A stretch of DNA of 64,000 nt from Chitinophaga sp. 180180018-3 (GCF_037893185.1 NZ_CP140772.1:248001-312000); one strand, 5' to 3'; positions 16,341 through 26,177 are shown, counted from the first letter of the stretch. Translations and numbers: made by a program. Notes: a model not told the origin generated them from the sequence alone.

Positions 16341-17528
16341 TTAAGCGACTGCAGCGTTTTCTGAATTCGCCATTACTCTTTCTAACCGTTCTTTTTCCGC
16401 CTGCTTACCTTCCAAATCTTCCACATTCCGGGAAACACTGAGGATAATTCCGATGGCCATACTGGTGAACAATACAGATGATCCTCCCATGCTGACCATT
16501 GGCAGCGTAACACCGGTAACCGGGAACAGCTGCACGTTTACGGCCATATTAGTCAATGCCTGTATGACCAGCGTGACACTGAGGCCTACGGCAAGGAAAG
16601 CTCCAAAGGCATACGGACAGCGTTTATAGATCCTGATGCTTCTCAGCAGTAATATCATATAAGCCGCCAGTATCAGGAATGCGCCCATCATACCATATTC
16701 CTCAATGATCGTTGCGTAGATATAATCGGAATACGCATGTGGTAAAAAGTTCCGCTGGGTGCTGTTACCAGGGCCTTTTCCCAGGATGCCGCCACCTGCA
16801 ATGGCAATATTGGCCTGCTGTACCTGGTAGGGTGTTTCCGTATGATCGCCATGCATGAAGTTATCAATACGTTTTTCCCATGTTTTGGTACGCATCTCCA
16901 TAGGTGTCAGCTTGGCCACCATAAATAACATCACTACCAGGAATGCGCCGGCTGCCACCATCGATGCAAGGTATCTTACCGGTACCCTGCCGATAAAACA
17001 GAGCAGCATACAACTGGCGCCCAGCAATAGAGCAGTACTCATATTGGCGGGCATAATCAGTATACAGATAATGCCTACCGGAATAATGATAGGCAGAAAT
17101 CCTTTTTTGAAATCGCCGATCATATTCTGCCGCCTCGATAACTGCCGGCTCACATACATGAAGATGGCCAGTTTCGCAACATCGGATGTCTGAAAGGTCA
17201 GGTTGATGATCGGTAAACTGATCCACCGGCTGGCATCGTTCAAATGCCGGCCAAATGCCAGTGTATATATTAACAACGGGATGGAGATCAGAAAACCTAT
17301 CTGTGCCACACGCGAATAAATAGTATAATTCACACGATGGGCAAAATAGATGATGGCCAATCCCATTCCCAACACAATCAGCTGTTTCAGCAGGTAATAC
17401 TCCGTATGGCCACCTCTTTCCCTGTAAGCCAGGGAACCGGTGGCGCTATATACCGCCATCAGACTCACCAGCGACAGAAAAAGCACTATCGCCCAGATCA
17501 CTTTATCACCTTTCGTTCTGTACAGCAT
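16341..17528 (-). CDS. ftsW: SEDS glycosyltransferase FtsW
   Basis: The 395-residue polytopic membrane protein of the SEDS family has about 10 hydrophobic segments and the signature loop (NIAIAGGGILGKGPGNS; later PHAYSDYIYATIIEEYG). FtsW polymerises lipid II at the septum together with the FtsI transpeptidase encoded upstream. The 102-nt gap to murD contains a degenerate TTAG...TTTTAGC word near 17531-17550. Confidence 0.95.
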   Translation of the reverse strand: MLYRTKGDKVIWAIVLFLSLVSLMAVYSATGSLAYRERGGHTEYYLLKQLIVLGMGLAIIYFAHRVNYTIYSRVAQIGFLISIPLLIYTLAFGRHLNDASRWISLPIINLTFQTSDVAKLAIFMYVSRQLSRRQNMIGDFKKGFLPIIIPVGIICILIMPANMSTALLLGASCMLLCFIGRVPVRYLASMVAAGAFLVVMLFMVAKLTPMEMRTKTWEKRIDNFMHGDHTETPYQVQQANIAIAGGGILGKGPGNSTQRNFLPHAYSDYIYATIIEEYGMMGAFLILAAYMILLLRSIRIYKRCPYAFGAFLAVGLSVTLVIQALTNMAVNVQLFPVTGVTLPMVSMGGSSVLFTSMAIGIILSVSRNVEDLEGKQAEKERLERVMANSENAAVA

Positions 17529-17630
17529 CTTTTAGGTTTTAGCTATTAGCCTGCTTATGTTTTGTTAGTAAATAGTTTTATCCTTTTTCCCATTTATTCC
17601 TGAAAGCATCATTACCAGTTACCCGGTGCT

Positions 17631-18971
17631 TTACAGATTCTTTACCTCTTCCTTGAATTTCTTTCCCCTGTCTTCGTAATTCTTAAACAGATCAAAGCTG
17701 GCGCAGGCTGGCGAAAGCAGCACAATATCCCCTTTGACAGCCTGTTTGAATGCTTCCTGTACGGCGTCGTGCATACTGGTGGTATTGATCATCACCGGAG
17801 TATCGTTCGACAAAGCCGCGAAGATGGGGGTATTATCCACACCCAGGCAGATGATTGCTTTTACCTTTTCCTTTACCAGATCGCGGATGGCATCGTAGTC
17901 GTTGCCTTTATCCACACCACCCATGATCAGTACGATAGGCTTATCAAAGCTTTCCAGGGCAAACCATACGGAGTTGACGTTGGTAGCCTTGCTATCGTTA
18001 ATAAAATCTATGCCTCTCACAGAGGTAACGTATTCCATTCTGTGCTCGAGGCTTTCAAATGACGTGAGGCTTTCACGGATTTTTTCGTTACGTATATCCA
18101 TGGTTCTGCCTGCAATTGCCGCTGCCATTGAATTATATAGATTGTGTTTTCCCTTTAATGACAGGTCATACATTGACATGATAACCGGCTCTCCGTTGAC
18201 ATCAACGTTCAACTGGTCGTTGGCAATAAAGCCTCCTTCTTTCAGTGGTTTCATGATGGTAAAAGGTATTAATGCTGAATAAATGGGTTGCTGCGCTAAA
18301 TGCCGCATGATCTCCGGATCGTCCATACAGTAGATGAAGTAGTCTTCTGCTGTCTGATTCATGGCGATCCTGAACTTCGACGCTACATAATTTTCCATTT
18401 TGTAGTCGTAACGGTCCAGGTGATCAGGCGTAATGTTCAGCAGGATAGCTACATCAGGCTTGAATTCCCTGATGTCATCCAACTGGAAGCTGCTGACTTC
18501 AATCACATAATACTCCGCTGGTGCGGTTGCCACCTGCCTGGCATAGCTGATACCAATATTGCCTACCATGGCTACATCCAAACCTGCGGTTTTGAAGATG
18601 TGGTAGGTGAGGGCAGTAGTGGTACTTTTGCCGTTGCTGCCGGTGATGGCAATAATCTTTTTACCTTTTGAGAAACGGTAGGCCAGTTCAATCTCTGAAA
18701 TAACGGGTACGCCTCTTTCGCGCACCTTTTTCATCAGTTCTGATTTTTCCGGGATACCAGGACTTTTGACGATTTCGTTAGCTCCCAGTATGATGTCCCA
18801 GGAATGATGACCTTCTTCGAATGGAATCTGGTTTACCGCGAGTTCCTGTTTATAATTGTCTTTGATTGTGCTGCCATCGGATACAAATACATCATACCCC
18901 TGCCGCTTACCCAGCAAGGCTGCACCTATTCCGCTTTCTCCGGCTCCTAATATGACGAGTTTGTGCTCCAT
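17631..18971 (-). CDS. murD: UDP-MurNAc-L-Ala--D-glutamate ligase MurD
   Basis: MurD adds D-Glu to the muropeptide precursor. The 446-residue product carries GAGESGIGAALL at the N terminus, the P-loop GSNGKST (111-117) and the C-terminal domain with GGVDKGNDYD and LLSPACASFDLF. The start ATG (18969-18971) directly follows the word TATACGAA on the minus strand. It is 29 nt downstream of mraY. Confidence 0.96.
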   Translation of the reverse strand: MEHKLVILGAGESGIGAALLGKRQGYDVFVSDGSTIKDNYKQELAVNQIPFEEGHHSWDIILGANEIVKSPGIPEKSELMKKVRERGVPVISEIELAYRFSKGKKIIAITGSNGKSTTTALTYHIFKTAGLDVAMVGNIGISYARQVATAPAEYYVIEVSSFQLDDIREFKPDVAILLNITPDHLDRYDYKMENYVASKFRIAMNQTAEDYFIYCMDDPEIMRHLAQQPIYSALIPFTIMKPLKEGGFIANDQLNVDVNGEPVIMSMYDLSLKGKHNLYNSMAAAIAGRTMDIRNEKIRESLTSFESLEHRMEYVTSVRGIDFINDSKATNVNSVWFALESFDKPIVLIMGGVDKGNDYDAIRDLVKEKVKAIICLGVDNTPIFAALSNDTPVMINTTSMHDAVQEAFKQAVKGDIVLLSPACASFDLFKNYEDRGKKFKEEVKNL

Positions 18972-19000
18972 TTCGTATATTCTTCTTAGTTACTTTTTAA

Positions 19001-20260
19001 TTATCTCATCTTCAGGGTGGCTATGGCTACTACCACACACATGATGGTAACAATCCAGAAGCGCACTGATATTTTACTTTCGTGATAACCGATTTTCTGA
19101 TAATGGTGATGCAGGGGCGCCATTTTCAGCAGACGCCGGCCTTCTCCATATTTCTTTTTGGTGTATTTGAAGTAGGATACCTGTATCATTACAGACAGGG
19201 ATTCTACCAGGAATACACCGCAGAAGATGGGTATCAGTAGTTCTTTTCTCACAATAATTGCCAGGGATGCTATAATACCGCCCAGGGCAAGGCTTCCCGT
19301 ATCTCCCATGAATACCTGCGCCGGGTAAGCATTATACCAGAGGAAACCAACACAGGCTCCTACAAAGGCAGCAATAAATATGGACAGTTCTCCCAGGTTG
19401 GGGATGTACATAATATTGAGGTATTCCGCGAATTGTATGTTACCGGATACATAGGCAAAGATCCCGAGACCCACGCCAATGATACCTGAAACGCCGGTAG
19501 CCAGCCCATCCAGCCCATCGGTCAGGTTGGCACCATTAGATACTGCTGTGATAATAAAGATCACAATCAGTATATAGATGACGAATGTATATTTCTCTGC
19601 GCCGGGGATCCAGGAGATCAGTCGCGCATAGTTGAATTCGTGATTTTTCACAAAAGGAATAGTAGTGATGGGCGTTTTCACATCCACAAAACGCTGGCCT
19701 TCGCGGGTAACCCTTTCCGGATGGGAAGTGATCTGCCTTTCATAAGGCGCCAGTTTCCTGGAGCCTATCAATTCCCTGGATACCACTACATCTGTATTGA
19801 AGTAAAGAGTGCATCCCACTATCAGTCCGAGGCCCACCTGGCCCATTACCTTGAAACGGCCTGCCAGTCCTTCTTTATTCTTTTTAAATACTTTGATATA
19901 GTCGTCCAGGAAGCCAATTAATCCGAGCCATACAGTGGATAATAATATCAGCCAGATGTATACATTCGCTACCTGTGCAAATAATAAAGTAGGAATGACG
20001 ATGGCAGACAGGATAATGAGGCCGCCCATGGTAGGAGTACCCTTTTTGGAGTTTTCGCCCTGGAGGCCCAGCTCACGGATGGTTTCGCCGATCTGCTGAC
20101 GTTGCAGGAATTTAATAATCCTTTTCCCGAAAAGCAAAGATATCACCAGCGATAGCAACAAAGCCATCGTAACACGGAAAGTGATGTACTGGAACATACC
20201 ACCGCCGATGACGCTGATTTTAAATTCTGTTTTCAGGTAATTTAAAAAATAATATAACAT
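19001..20260 (-). CDS. mraY: Phospho-MurNAc-pentapeptide translocase MraY
   Basis: This 419-residue polytopic membrane enzyme makes lipid I on undecaprenyl phosphate. The family motifs [26 protein letters not shown] and the C-terminal PLHHHYQ are present. It is about 60 residues longer than E. coli MraY, largely because of an inserted hydrophilic loop after the fourth to fifth helix region (about residues 160-210), a feature I associate with Bacteroidota homologues. No murF lies next to it, unlike in the E. coli cluster. Confidence 0.96.
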   Translation of the reverse strand: MLYYFLNYLKTEFKISVIGGGMFQYITFRVTMALLLSLVISLLFGKRIIKFLQRQQIGETIRELGLQGENSKKGTPTMGGLIILSAIVIPTLLFAQVANVYIWLILLSTVWLGLIGFLDDYIKVFKKNKEGLAGRFKVMGQVGLGLIVGCTLYFNTDVVVSRELIGSRKLAPYERQITSHPERVTREGQRFVDVKTPITTIPFVKNHEFNYARLISWIPGAEKYTFVIYILIVIFIITAVSNGANLTDGLDGLATGVSGIIGVGLGIFAYVSGNIQFAEYLNIMYIPNLGELSIFIAAFVGACVGFLWYNAYPAQVFMGDTGSLALGGIIASLAIIVRKELLIPIFCGVFLVESLSVMIQVSYFKYTKKKYGEGRRLLKMAPLHHHYQKIGYHESKISVRFWIVTIMCVVVAIATLKMR

Positions 20261-20343
20261 ATGTTTTAGTCATCACCTGTCCCGGCCATCGGCCGCGACA
20301 AGCGTAAGTCATTGGATTATTAAATATTCTCTACTCAGTTCAG

Positions 20344-21810
20344 TTATTTCTCCAGTACTTTCATCAGTTCCAGCAGCACTTCTTTATCATCGAAGTGATG
20401 TTTCACTCCCTGGATCTCCTGGTATTTTTCATGTCCTTTACCTGCTACCAGTACAATGTCTTCCCGGTTTGCGAGAGAAAGAGCTGTTTTAATAGCTTCT
20501 TTCCTGTCGGTAATGGAGATGGTTTTTTTCTTCAGATGTACGGGGATACCCGCTTCCATTTCCCGGATGATCGCAGCAGGATCTTCCGAGCGGGGATTAT
20601 CTGAAGTAAGGATTACCCGATCGCTGTTTTCTACTGCCACATCCCCCATGATAGGGCGTTTGGTAGTGTCTCTGTCGCCGCCGCAACCCACTACGGTGAT
20701 CACCTGTTCGTGACCTTTGCGGAGGTTTTTGATGGTAGCGAGTACATTTTTCAGTGCATCGGGCGTATGCGCATAGTCAACGATAGCAATGATCTGTTCC
20801 TTTTCGGAAACGATATAATCGAAGCGACCTTCCGCACCCTGTACATCGCTGAGCGCCTGTAAAGCTTTGGCTTTATCCTCACCCAGTAGTACGGCAGCAC
20901 CAAAAACAGCCAGCAGGTTATAGGCATTGAATTCACCGATCAGGCGAAAATGTACTTCCGTTTCACCTACCAGCATGATCAGGCCGGTGAGGTTGTTTTC
21001 GAGTATTTTTCCTTTGAAGTCCGCCATCGTACGCAGGCTATAGGTGGCCTTGCGGGCTTTGGTGTTTTGCAGCATCACAGCCCCTCTTTTATCATCGAGG
21101 TTGGTCAGTGCGAATGCAGTAGCAGGCAGATTGTCAAAGAATGATTTTTTTACACGGATGTATTCATCAAAGGTTTTATGATAGTCGAGGTGATCGTGGG
21201 TGATATTGCTGAATATCCCGCCCGCGAATTTCAATCCGGCTATACGTTGCTGATGAATAGCATGTGAGCTCACTTCCATGAACACATACAGGCAGCCTTC
21301 ATCTACCATCCGGGCCAGCAGTGCATTCAGACTGATAGGGTCCGGGGTAGTATGAGTAGCAGGAACAACGGTATCGCCTATTTGATTTTGAACAGTAGAC
21401 AAAAGGCCACAGTGATATCCCAGTTTGGTGAACAGGCGAAACAGGAGGGTAGCGATGGTTGTTTTACCATTGGTACCGGTAACGCCCACCAATTGTAACT
21501 TATGGGATGGATTATCATAGAAGTTACCCGCCATGATACCACTGGCAGTGGCGCTGTTGCTTACCTGTATGTAACAAACCTGGCTGTTGAGTTCAGCAGG
21601 CAGTGTTTCACAGATAATGGCGGCAGCTCCCTGTGAAATAGCTTTATCGATATATCCGTGTCCATCGGTATGTACTCCCTTTACTGCAATGAAAGCATCT
21701 CCGGATCCTATGGACCGGGAGTCAGTATCCAGTTTACGGACAGTAATATCGGTATTACCGTGTACCGCCTGGATGCTTACATTATACAGTATGTCGCGCA
21801 GCGTCTTCAT
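20344..21810 (-). CDS. murE: UDP-MurNAc-tripeptide synthetase MurE (meso-DAP type)
   Basis: MurE adds the third amino acid of the stem peptide. The 488-residue product has the ATP loop GTNGKTT (112-118) and the substrate motif DNPR (404-407), which in the family marks meso-diaminopimelate specificity. The peptidoglycan is therefore predicted to be the DAP type. Its ATG (21808-21810) abuts the stop codon of ftsI with no spacer. Confidence 0.97.
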   Translation of the reverse strand: MKTLRDILYNVSIQAVHGNTDITVRKLDTDSRSIGSGDAFIAVKGVHTDGHGYIDKAISQGAAAIICETLPAELNSQVCYIQVSNSATASGIMAGNFYDNPSHKLQLVGVTGTNGKTTIATLLFRLFTKLGYHCGLLSTVQNQIGDTVVPATHTTPDPISLNALLARMVDEGCLYVFMEVSSHAIHQQRIAGLKFAGGIFSNITHDHLDYHKTFDEYIRVKKSFFDNLPATAFALTNLDDKRGAVMLQNTKARKATYSLRTMADFKGKILENNLTGLIMLVGETEVHFRLIGEFNAYNLLAVFGAAVLLGEDKAKALQALSDVQGAEGRFDYIVSEKEQIIAIVDYAHTPDALKNVLATIKNLRKGHEQVITVVGCGGDRDTTKRPIMGDVAVENSDRVILTSDNPRSEDPAAIIREMEAGIPVHLKKKTISITDRKEAIKTALSLANREDIVLVAGKGHEKYQEIQGVKHHFDDKEVLLELMKVLEK

Positions 21811-23916
21811 CTAGCTCAGTTCTATTACTATAGTTTGTTCGTTTCCGATTTTAGTACCGCCGGGGAGTGATTGTGTTTTCACTTTACCAGCGCCTTTCAC
21901 CACTACTCTCAATCCTGCGTTTTCGAGCAGGTATAGTGCATCTTTCAGGCCCATGCCGGTAACGTCCGGCACAGCGCCTTTAGGCTGTTCCATTTGCTCA
22001 AAGGCGATCTTATGATCCGTTACCCTGGCACTTACCCAGCTGTTACTGGCCGGGGTAGTGTTAAAGGGTAGTTGCAGCGTACCGAGGATCTGTTTCCATT
22101 CGCTGCTTTTCCCATTTTTAAGAGCGAGCAGTGTATCGAGTTGCATGGTGGCCTGCATGGGCTGCTGTTTTTCAACAGCGATGGCATACAGCTTATCAGC
22201 CACCTCTCTAAACACTGGCCCCGCAACGTTTGCGCCATAGAAGTGCAAAGCATGCGGTTTGTTTTTTATTACTACCACGCAGGTATACTGTGGATCTTTT
22301 GCAGGAAAGTATCCGGCAAAAGACGACTGGTAAATCTTATCGGCGTATCCGCGGCTGCCATTGGCAACAAGGGCAGTACCTGTTTTACCGGCGAAGGTGT
22401 AATAAGGGGTACGTAGTTTCTTAGCAGTACCATCAATAGGAACACCTTCCAGCATGGCCTGAACCTGTTTTAAAGTGCTGTGGGAACAAATGCTATCCAA
22501 CAGTACAGTCGGTTCAAACTGTTTAGCTACCTGGCCATACTCCTGTATAGAGTTGACGAGGTAGGGCTTCATCATTTTACCATTATTAGCCACTGCATTG
22601 TACAGCATGCACGTTTGCAGGGGGCTTATCAGTACTTCGTACCCGAATGCCATCCAGGGTAGTGTGGTGGCGCTCCAGGTTTTGGAAGCAGTGGTTTTGA
22701 TCACCGGTCTTCCTTCACCCATAAGATCTATACCGGTAGACTGATCGAGCCGCAGTTTTTTCAGATGGGCTACGAAGTTGTTCGGTTGCCGGTTATAGTA
22801 TTGATAAGCCAGCTTGGCCATACCTACATTGGAGCTCAGCTCAAATGCGTGTTTGACAGTTACCAGTTGCGGACCTGGGTGGGGTTCGGAGTCGAAAACC
22901 GTTCTGCGCCCAACCTGCCAGCGACCGCCGTCCATGTTGACCATGGAGTTCATGGTAACGTATTTATCTTCCAGCACAGAGATAACAGTTGCCAGTTTAA
23001 AAGTGGAACCTGGTTCAGCTACCTGCAGTGCATAGTTCATATCTTCCCAGTAATTGCCATCGGGCTGCCTGCCAAGGTTTGCGATGGCTTTTATTTTGCC
23101 GGTTTTTACTTCCATCAGTATACAGGTACCGTGTTCCGCTTCGTTGCCTGTCATCATATTCATGAGAGCAGTTTCCACGATATCCTGCATATTCACATCG
23201 ATGGTAGTAACCACATCGTGGCCGTTTTCAGGTTCAATATCGTAACCATCCACGGGAACGTAGGTACCACCGGCAATACGGCGCATCAGTCTTTTACCAG
23301 TGACGCCTTTGAGGTAATCGTCGTAGGTTCTTTCGAGGCCCACGCTTTGAGAGTTTTCGCGGGCGAGGCCGATAGTCCGGTTAGCCAGCAGTTTAAAGGG
23401 GTTGATACGCTTGCTTTTGGATTCAGCAATCATACCGCCCTTGTTTTTGCCGAGGCGGAACATCGGGAACGTACGCAGCTCCTGATATTGATTGAAAGGA
23501 ACGTCTCTTTTCAGCAAAAAGTAACGGTCCTTTGATTTATAGCCTTCCCGCAGCATCTGTTTCCAGGAAACTTTGGTACGGTCGTTAAACATAACAGAAA
23601 GGCGATAAGAAAGGGAGTCGAGGTTCTCTTCGAATATTTTCCCGTTTTTATCGCGTATGCCGTCGGCGGCGAAGTCGATCCTGATATCGAAATAAGGGAT
23701 CGAAGTAGAGAGCATGCGACCTTCTTCAGAGTAGATGGTGCCTCTTTCGGCATCCAGTGCCACATAGCTTGTGTGAAGGCTATCGGCCATGCTTCTCCAG
23801 TACTCACCTTTTACATTCTGGATATAGAACACTTTTGCCAGTATGGCTATGCCAAACAGCGCCATGCCTATCAGGCACAGATACACTCTCCACAATATGT
23901 CCCTTTTTACATCCAC
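21811..23916 (-). CDS. ftsI: Septal transpeptidase FtsI (PBP3) with PASTA domain
   Basis: This is a class B penicillin-binding protein of 701 residues. It has an N-terminal transmembrane helix (about 10-30), a dimerisation domain and a transpeptidase domain with the three active-site motifs STFK (Ser304, Lys307), SSN (361-363) and KTGT (511-514). The C-terminal 65 or so residues form one PASTA domain (VPDVTGMGLKDALYLLENAG). E. coli FtsI lacks PASTA. It should cross-link septal peptidoglycan together with FtsW. Upstream is a 232-nt repeat-rich gap to ftsL. Confidence 0.95.
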   Translation of the reverse strand: MDVKRDILWRVYLCLIGMALFGIAILAKVFYIQNVKGEYWRSMADSLHTSYVALDAERGTIYSEEGRMLSTSIPYFDIRIDFAADGIRDKNGKIFEENLDSLSYRLSVMFNDRTKVSWKQMLREGYKSKDRYFLLKRDVPFNQYQELRTFPMFRLGKNKGGMIAESKSKRINPFKLLANRTIGLARENSQSVGLERTYDDYLKGVTGKRLMRRIAGGTYVPVDGYDIEPENGHDVVTTIDVNMQDIVETALMNMMTGNEAEHGTCILMEVKTGKIKAIANLGRQPDGNYWEDMNYALQVAEPGSTFKLATVISVLEDKYVTMNSMVNMDGGRWQVGRRTVFDSEPHPGPQLVTVKHAFELSSNVGMAKLAYQYYNRQPNNFVAHLKKLRLDQSTGIDLMGEGRPVIKTTASKTWSATTLPWMAFGYEVLISPLQTCMLYNAVANNGKMMKPYLVNSIQEYGQVAKQFEPTVLLDSICSHSTLKQVQAMLEGVPIDGTAKKLRTPYYTFAGKTGTALVANGSRGYADKIYQSSFAGYFPAKDPQYTCVVVIKNKPHALHFYGANVAGPVFREVADKLYAIAVEKQQPMQATMQLDTLLALKNGKSSEWKQILGTLQLPFNTTPASNSWVSARVTDHKIAFEQMEQPKGAVPDVTGMGLKDALYLLENAGLRVVVKGAGKVKTQSLPGGTKIGNEQTIVIELS

Positions 23917-23938
23917 GAAGCAAAGTATTAAAACAGCT

Positions 23939-24010
23939 TTTAGCTTTTAGCAGTTAGCTTTTAGTGAGCTTAGCGAGATGAAATATTCGCTTTGGTCGCT
24001 AAAAGCTAAA
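23939..24010. repeat. TTAGCTTTTAGC inverted and direct repeats between ftsL and ftsI
   Basis: TTTAGCTTTTAGC (23939-23951) is repeated directly (TTAGCTTTTAG, 23954-23964) and in inverted form (GCTAAAAGCTAAA, 23998-24010), giving 13-bp perfect arms. The same word builds the stem at 43712-43784, and a degenerate copy lies near 17531-17550. It looks like a dispersed intergenic repeat. Confidence 0.6.
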
Positions 24011-24032
24011 GACTAATGGCCAGTACCTAAAA

Positions 24033-24139
24033 TGACGCCTGACACTGGCTGCATTTATAATTGAGATGCTTGCCATTTGAATTGATTTACCAGCATCCCC
24101 GACCTGATTTCTGGGTCAGGCGGGCAGCGTCAGGCATCA
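24033..24139. repeat. Imperfect long-range inverted repeat upstream of ftsI
   Basis: TGACGCCTGACACTG (24033-24047) can pair with CAGCGTCAGGCATCA (24125-24139): 13 pairs and two mismatches across a 77-nt loop, which itself contains a CCTGA...TCAGG element. Together with the neighbouring repeat it fills the ftsL-ftsI gap with structured RNA or DNA. No promoter was recognised here. Confidence 0.4.
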
Positions 24140-24148
24140 GTATTAAAA

Positions 24149-24526
24149 TCATTTTTGTGTATCCTTAGCCAGCTCAATCTTTTGCGGAGGTGAGCTGAGT
24201 TGTTTAAGTCCCAGCGGCTCTACAGATTTGCTGACTTCACTCATTTTGCTTCGGAACATGAGCTCACTCTTCACATTGATATACTCCCATTTAAGCTCTT
24301 TAATTTCTTTACCGAGTTTGTTTATGCGTCTGATTTTTTTTTCGGCGAGATGGCTGTTGGCGATGTAGATGAGGCCCAGGAGGGAAAGGAAACCAATGAA
24401 GGGCATGTTTTGCACCAATGCTTTGTAGTTGATGCGTAAACGCCATTCTTTTTTAGGTTCCGGGGGAGTATTGACAGCTGCCGCCGGATTTTCCTGGATT
24501 GTTTCTATGTTCTCTTCCTGCAACAC
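24149..24526 (-). CDS. ftsL: FtsL-like cell division protein
   Basis: This small 125-residue protein lies between rsmH and ftsI, the conserved position of ftsL. It has an N-terminal cytoplasmic segment rich in Glu and Pro, one transmembrane helix (about 41-60, NMPFIGFLSLLGLIYIANSH) and a charged helical segment likely to be a coiled coil (about 61-100). This matches Bacteroidota FtsL in layout; sequence conservation in the family is low, so the call rests on topology and position. Confidence 0.8.
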   Translation of the reverse strand: MLQEENIETIQENPAAAVNTPPEPKKEWRLRINYKALVQNMPFIGFLSLLGLIYIANSHLAEKKIRRINKLGKEIKELKWEYINVKSELMFRSKMSEVSKSVEPLGLKQLSSPPQKIELAKDTQK

Positions 24527-24614
24527 GCTCTATGCCTTTTTAAAAATGGACAATATAAACCTGATCGCAAATAAAACGGATGTGTATAGGATAGGGTAGG
24601 AAAGGACTGGCGGA

Positions 24615-25535
24615 TTAGGCTTCGTCCTGTTTTTTTTCAGCTACCCGCAGTTTTGCACTTCTGGATCTTCCATTGCGCTTCAGCTCTGCATCACTGGCGG
24701 TAACCGGTTTTTTTGTGATTAATCTGAACAATTTAGGGGGTGTTTCCTTCGCAAACGGATCATCCGGTGCTTCTTCAAAACTTCCTGTCTTCATAAAATT
24801 TTTCACCATCCTGTCTTCCAGCGAGTGGAATGTAATGACGGCGAGCCTTCCTCCCGGTTTAAGCATCTTTGCGGCCTGCTCCAGCAGATCTTTAAGCGCC
24901 CCCAGTTCATCGTTGACGGCTATACGCAATGCCTGAAAGACCTGTGCAAAGTATTTCTGCGGATTACCTTTTACGATGGGTTGAATCACGGATTTAAATT
25001 CAGTGATGGTATGCAGGGGGTGGGTTTTGCGCAGCTTTACAATCGTCTGTGCAAGGGTTTTTGCATTGGTCACTTCTCCGTATTCCTGGAAGATTAGTTG
25101 TAACCGGGCTTCACCCCAAGTGTTGAGCAATTGTGCGGCGGTAAAATCAGTTCTTGTATCCATCCGCATATCCAGATCTCCCTCAAACCGGGTACTGAAT
25201 CCCCGTTCGGCTGTATCAAACTGGTGCGATGAAACGCCCAGATCTGCCAGAATCCCGTCTACCTGTTCCGCCTTATGTAGCTTCAGAAAGCGTTGCAGGT
25301 GCCGGAAATTTTGTTGTACAAAAGTTACGCGTTCGTCTATGATCCTGTTACGATAAGCATCTTCATCCTGATCAAATACTATCAACCGTCCTTTTTCACC
25401 CAGTTTCTCCAGAATGGCCCGTGAATGTCCACCACCACCAAACGTAGCATCTACGTATATCCCATCGGGATTAATATCCAAGAGCTCCGTTGTTTCCTGC
25501 AGGAGAACGGGTAAATGGTATTGTTGTTCGCCCAT
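24615..25535 (-). CDS. rsmH: 16S rRNA m4C1402 methyltransferase RsmH (MraW)
   Basis: RsmH methylates N4 of C1402 in 16S rRNA. S-adenosylmethionine motif VDATFGGGGHS lies near residues 30-40, and FHSLEDRMVK and GRSRSAKLRVAE are typical C-terminal motifs. I place the start at the ATG at 25533-25535 (MGEQQYHLPVLL), not at the longer frame to 25568. AAGGAG lies 7-12 nt upstream, a rare good Shine-Dalgarno sequence in this window, overlapping the mraZ stop, and the family begins close to the HxPVLL motif. This gives 306 residues. Confidence 0.95.
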   Translation of the reverse strand: MGEQQYHLPVLLQETTELLDINPDGIYVDATFGGGGHSRAILEKLGEKGRLIVFDQDEDAYRNRIIDERVTFVQQNFRHLQRFLKLHKAEQVDGILADLGVSSHQFDTAERGFSTRFEGDLDMRMDTRTDFTAAQLLNTWGEARLQLIFQEYGEVTNAKTLAQTIVKLRKTHPLHTITEFKSVIQPIVKGNPQKYFAQVFQALRIAVNDELGALKDLLEQAAKMLKPGGRLAVITFHSLEDRMVKNFMKTGSFEEAPDDPFAKETPPKLFRLITKKPVTASDAELKRNGRSRSAKLRVAEKKQDEA

Positions 25536-25545
25536 ATGCTCTCCT

Positions 25546-26010
25546 TTAAATTGAAATATTGTTATCACCTCCCATTACCTGCTGTGCCAGATCACTGAAC
25601 GCTGCTGGTGAGAAATTTTCAAAGAACTCCTGGTATTTAGCTTTATCCCAGATCTCGATTTTATTTGTAGCTGCTGCCAGCACAATATCTTTTTCCAGAT
25701 TGGCGTAAGACATCAGGTTTTTGGGTACAAGTAACCGACCTGCACTGTCTAACTCCAGAATAGTAGCCCCGTTCAGAAAGTACCGCCTGAATTCCCTTAC
25801 TTTTGGATCAAAGTCATTCAACTTGCTGATACGTTCGAAAATGGGCTGCCATTCGTTCATGGGATACAGGGACAAGCATTTTTCAAACCCTCGGTTAATC
25901 ACAAACTGGGCTCCGGCCCCGTCCGTTAACTGCTTTTTAAATCCGGCAGGTAACAGAAAGCGTCCTTTTGCGTCCAGCGTCGATTCATATTCACCGAGAA
26001 ATCCTGTCAT
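25546..26010 (-). CDS. mraZ: MraZ, DNA-binding regulator of the dcw cluster
   Basis: MraZ has two AbrB-like half domains, each with the signature D-x-K/A-GR: STLDAKGRFLLP and ELDSAGRLLVP are both present. In E. coli it binds TGGGN repeats in its own promoter and can repress the cluster. The start is taken as ATG 26008-26010 (MTGFLGEYES), which gives 154 residues as usual for the family; a GTG at 26049 is in frame but lies within the candidate operator. It is the first gene of the minus-strand dcw cluster, 10 nt before rsmH. Confidence 0.95.
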   Translation of the reverse strand: MTGFLGEYESTLDAKGRFLLPAGFKKQLTDGAGAQFVINRGFEKCLSLYPMNEWQPIFERISKLNDFDPKVREFRRYFLNGATILELDSAGRLLVPKNLMSYANLEKDIVLAAATNKIEIWDKAKYQEFFENFSPAAFSDLAQQVMGGDNNISI

Positions 26011-26046
26011 ACCATGGGGCAAAGTCCTTGAAAATCCATTTTCTAA

Positions 26047-26069
26047 CACAAAATAACACTTTTTCCCAC
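26047..26069 (-). promoter_or_regulatory. Candidate MraZ operator (10-nt-period GTG repeats)
   Basis: Read on the minus strand, GTGGG, GTG and GTG start exactly 10 nt apart (plus-strand CAC at 26067-26069, 26057-26059 and 26047-26049). E. coli MraZ recognises repeats of TGGGN separated by 5 nt, also a 10-nt period. Only the first copy keeps the full GTGGG, so this is a weak match, but it is in the right place, just upstream of mraZ. Confidence 0.4.
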
Positions 26070-26177
26070 TTTTTAACGAAAAAATACTTTATAAATTTTT
26101 TCCACAGGTGGGAGAGCTATGACAGCAGGCACTTAGCGGGTTATTTTCAGGGTATATCCATGAAAAAATAATAATGC

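Noticed and set aside
22765..23535. 256-residue plus-strand ORF within ftsI
   Set aside because: It is the antisense shadow of the transpeptidase domain, whose motifs are all on the minus strand.
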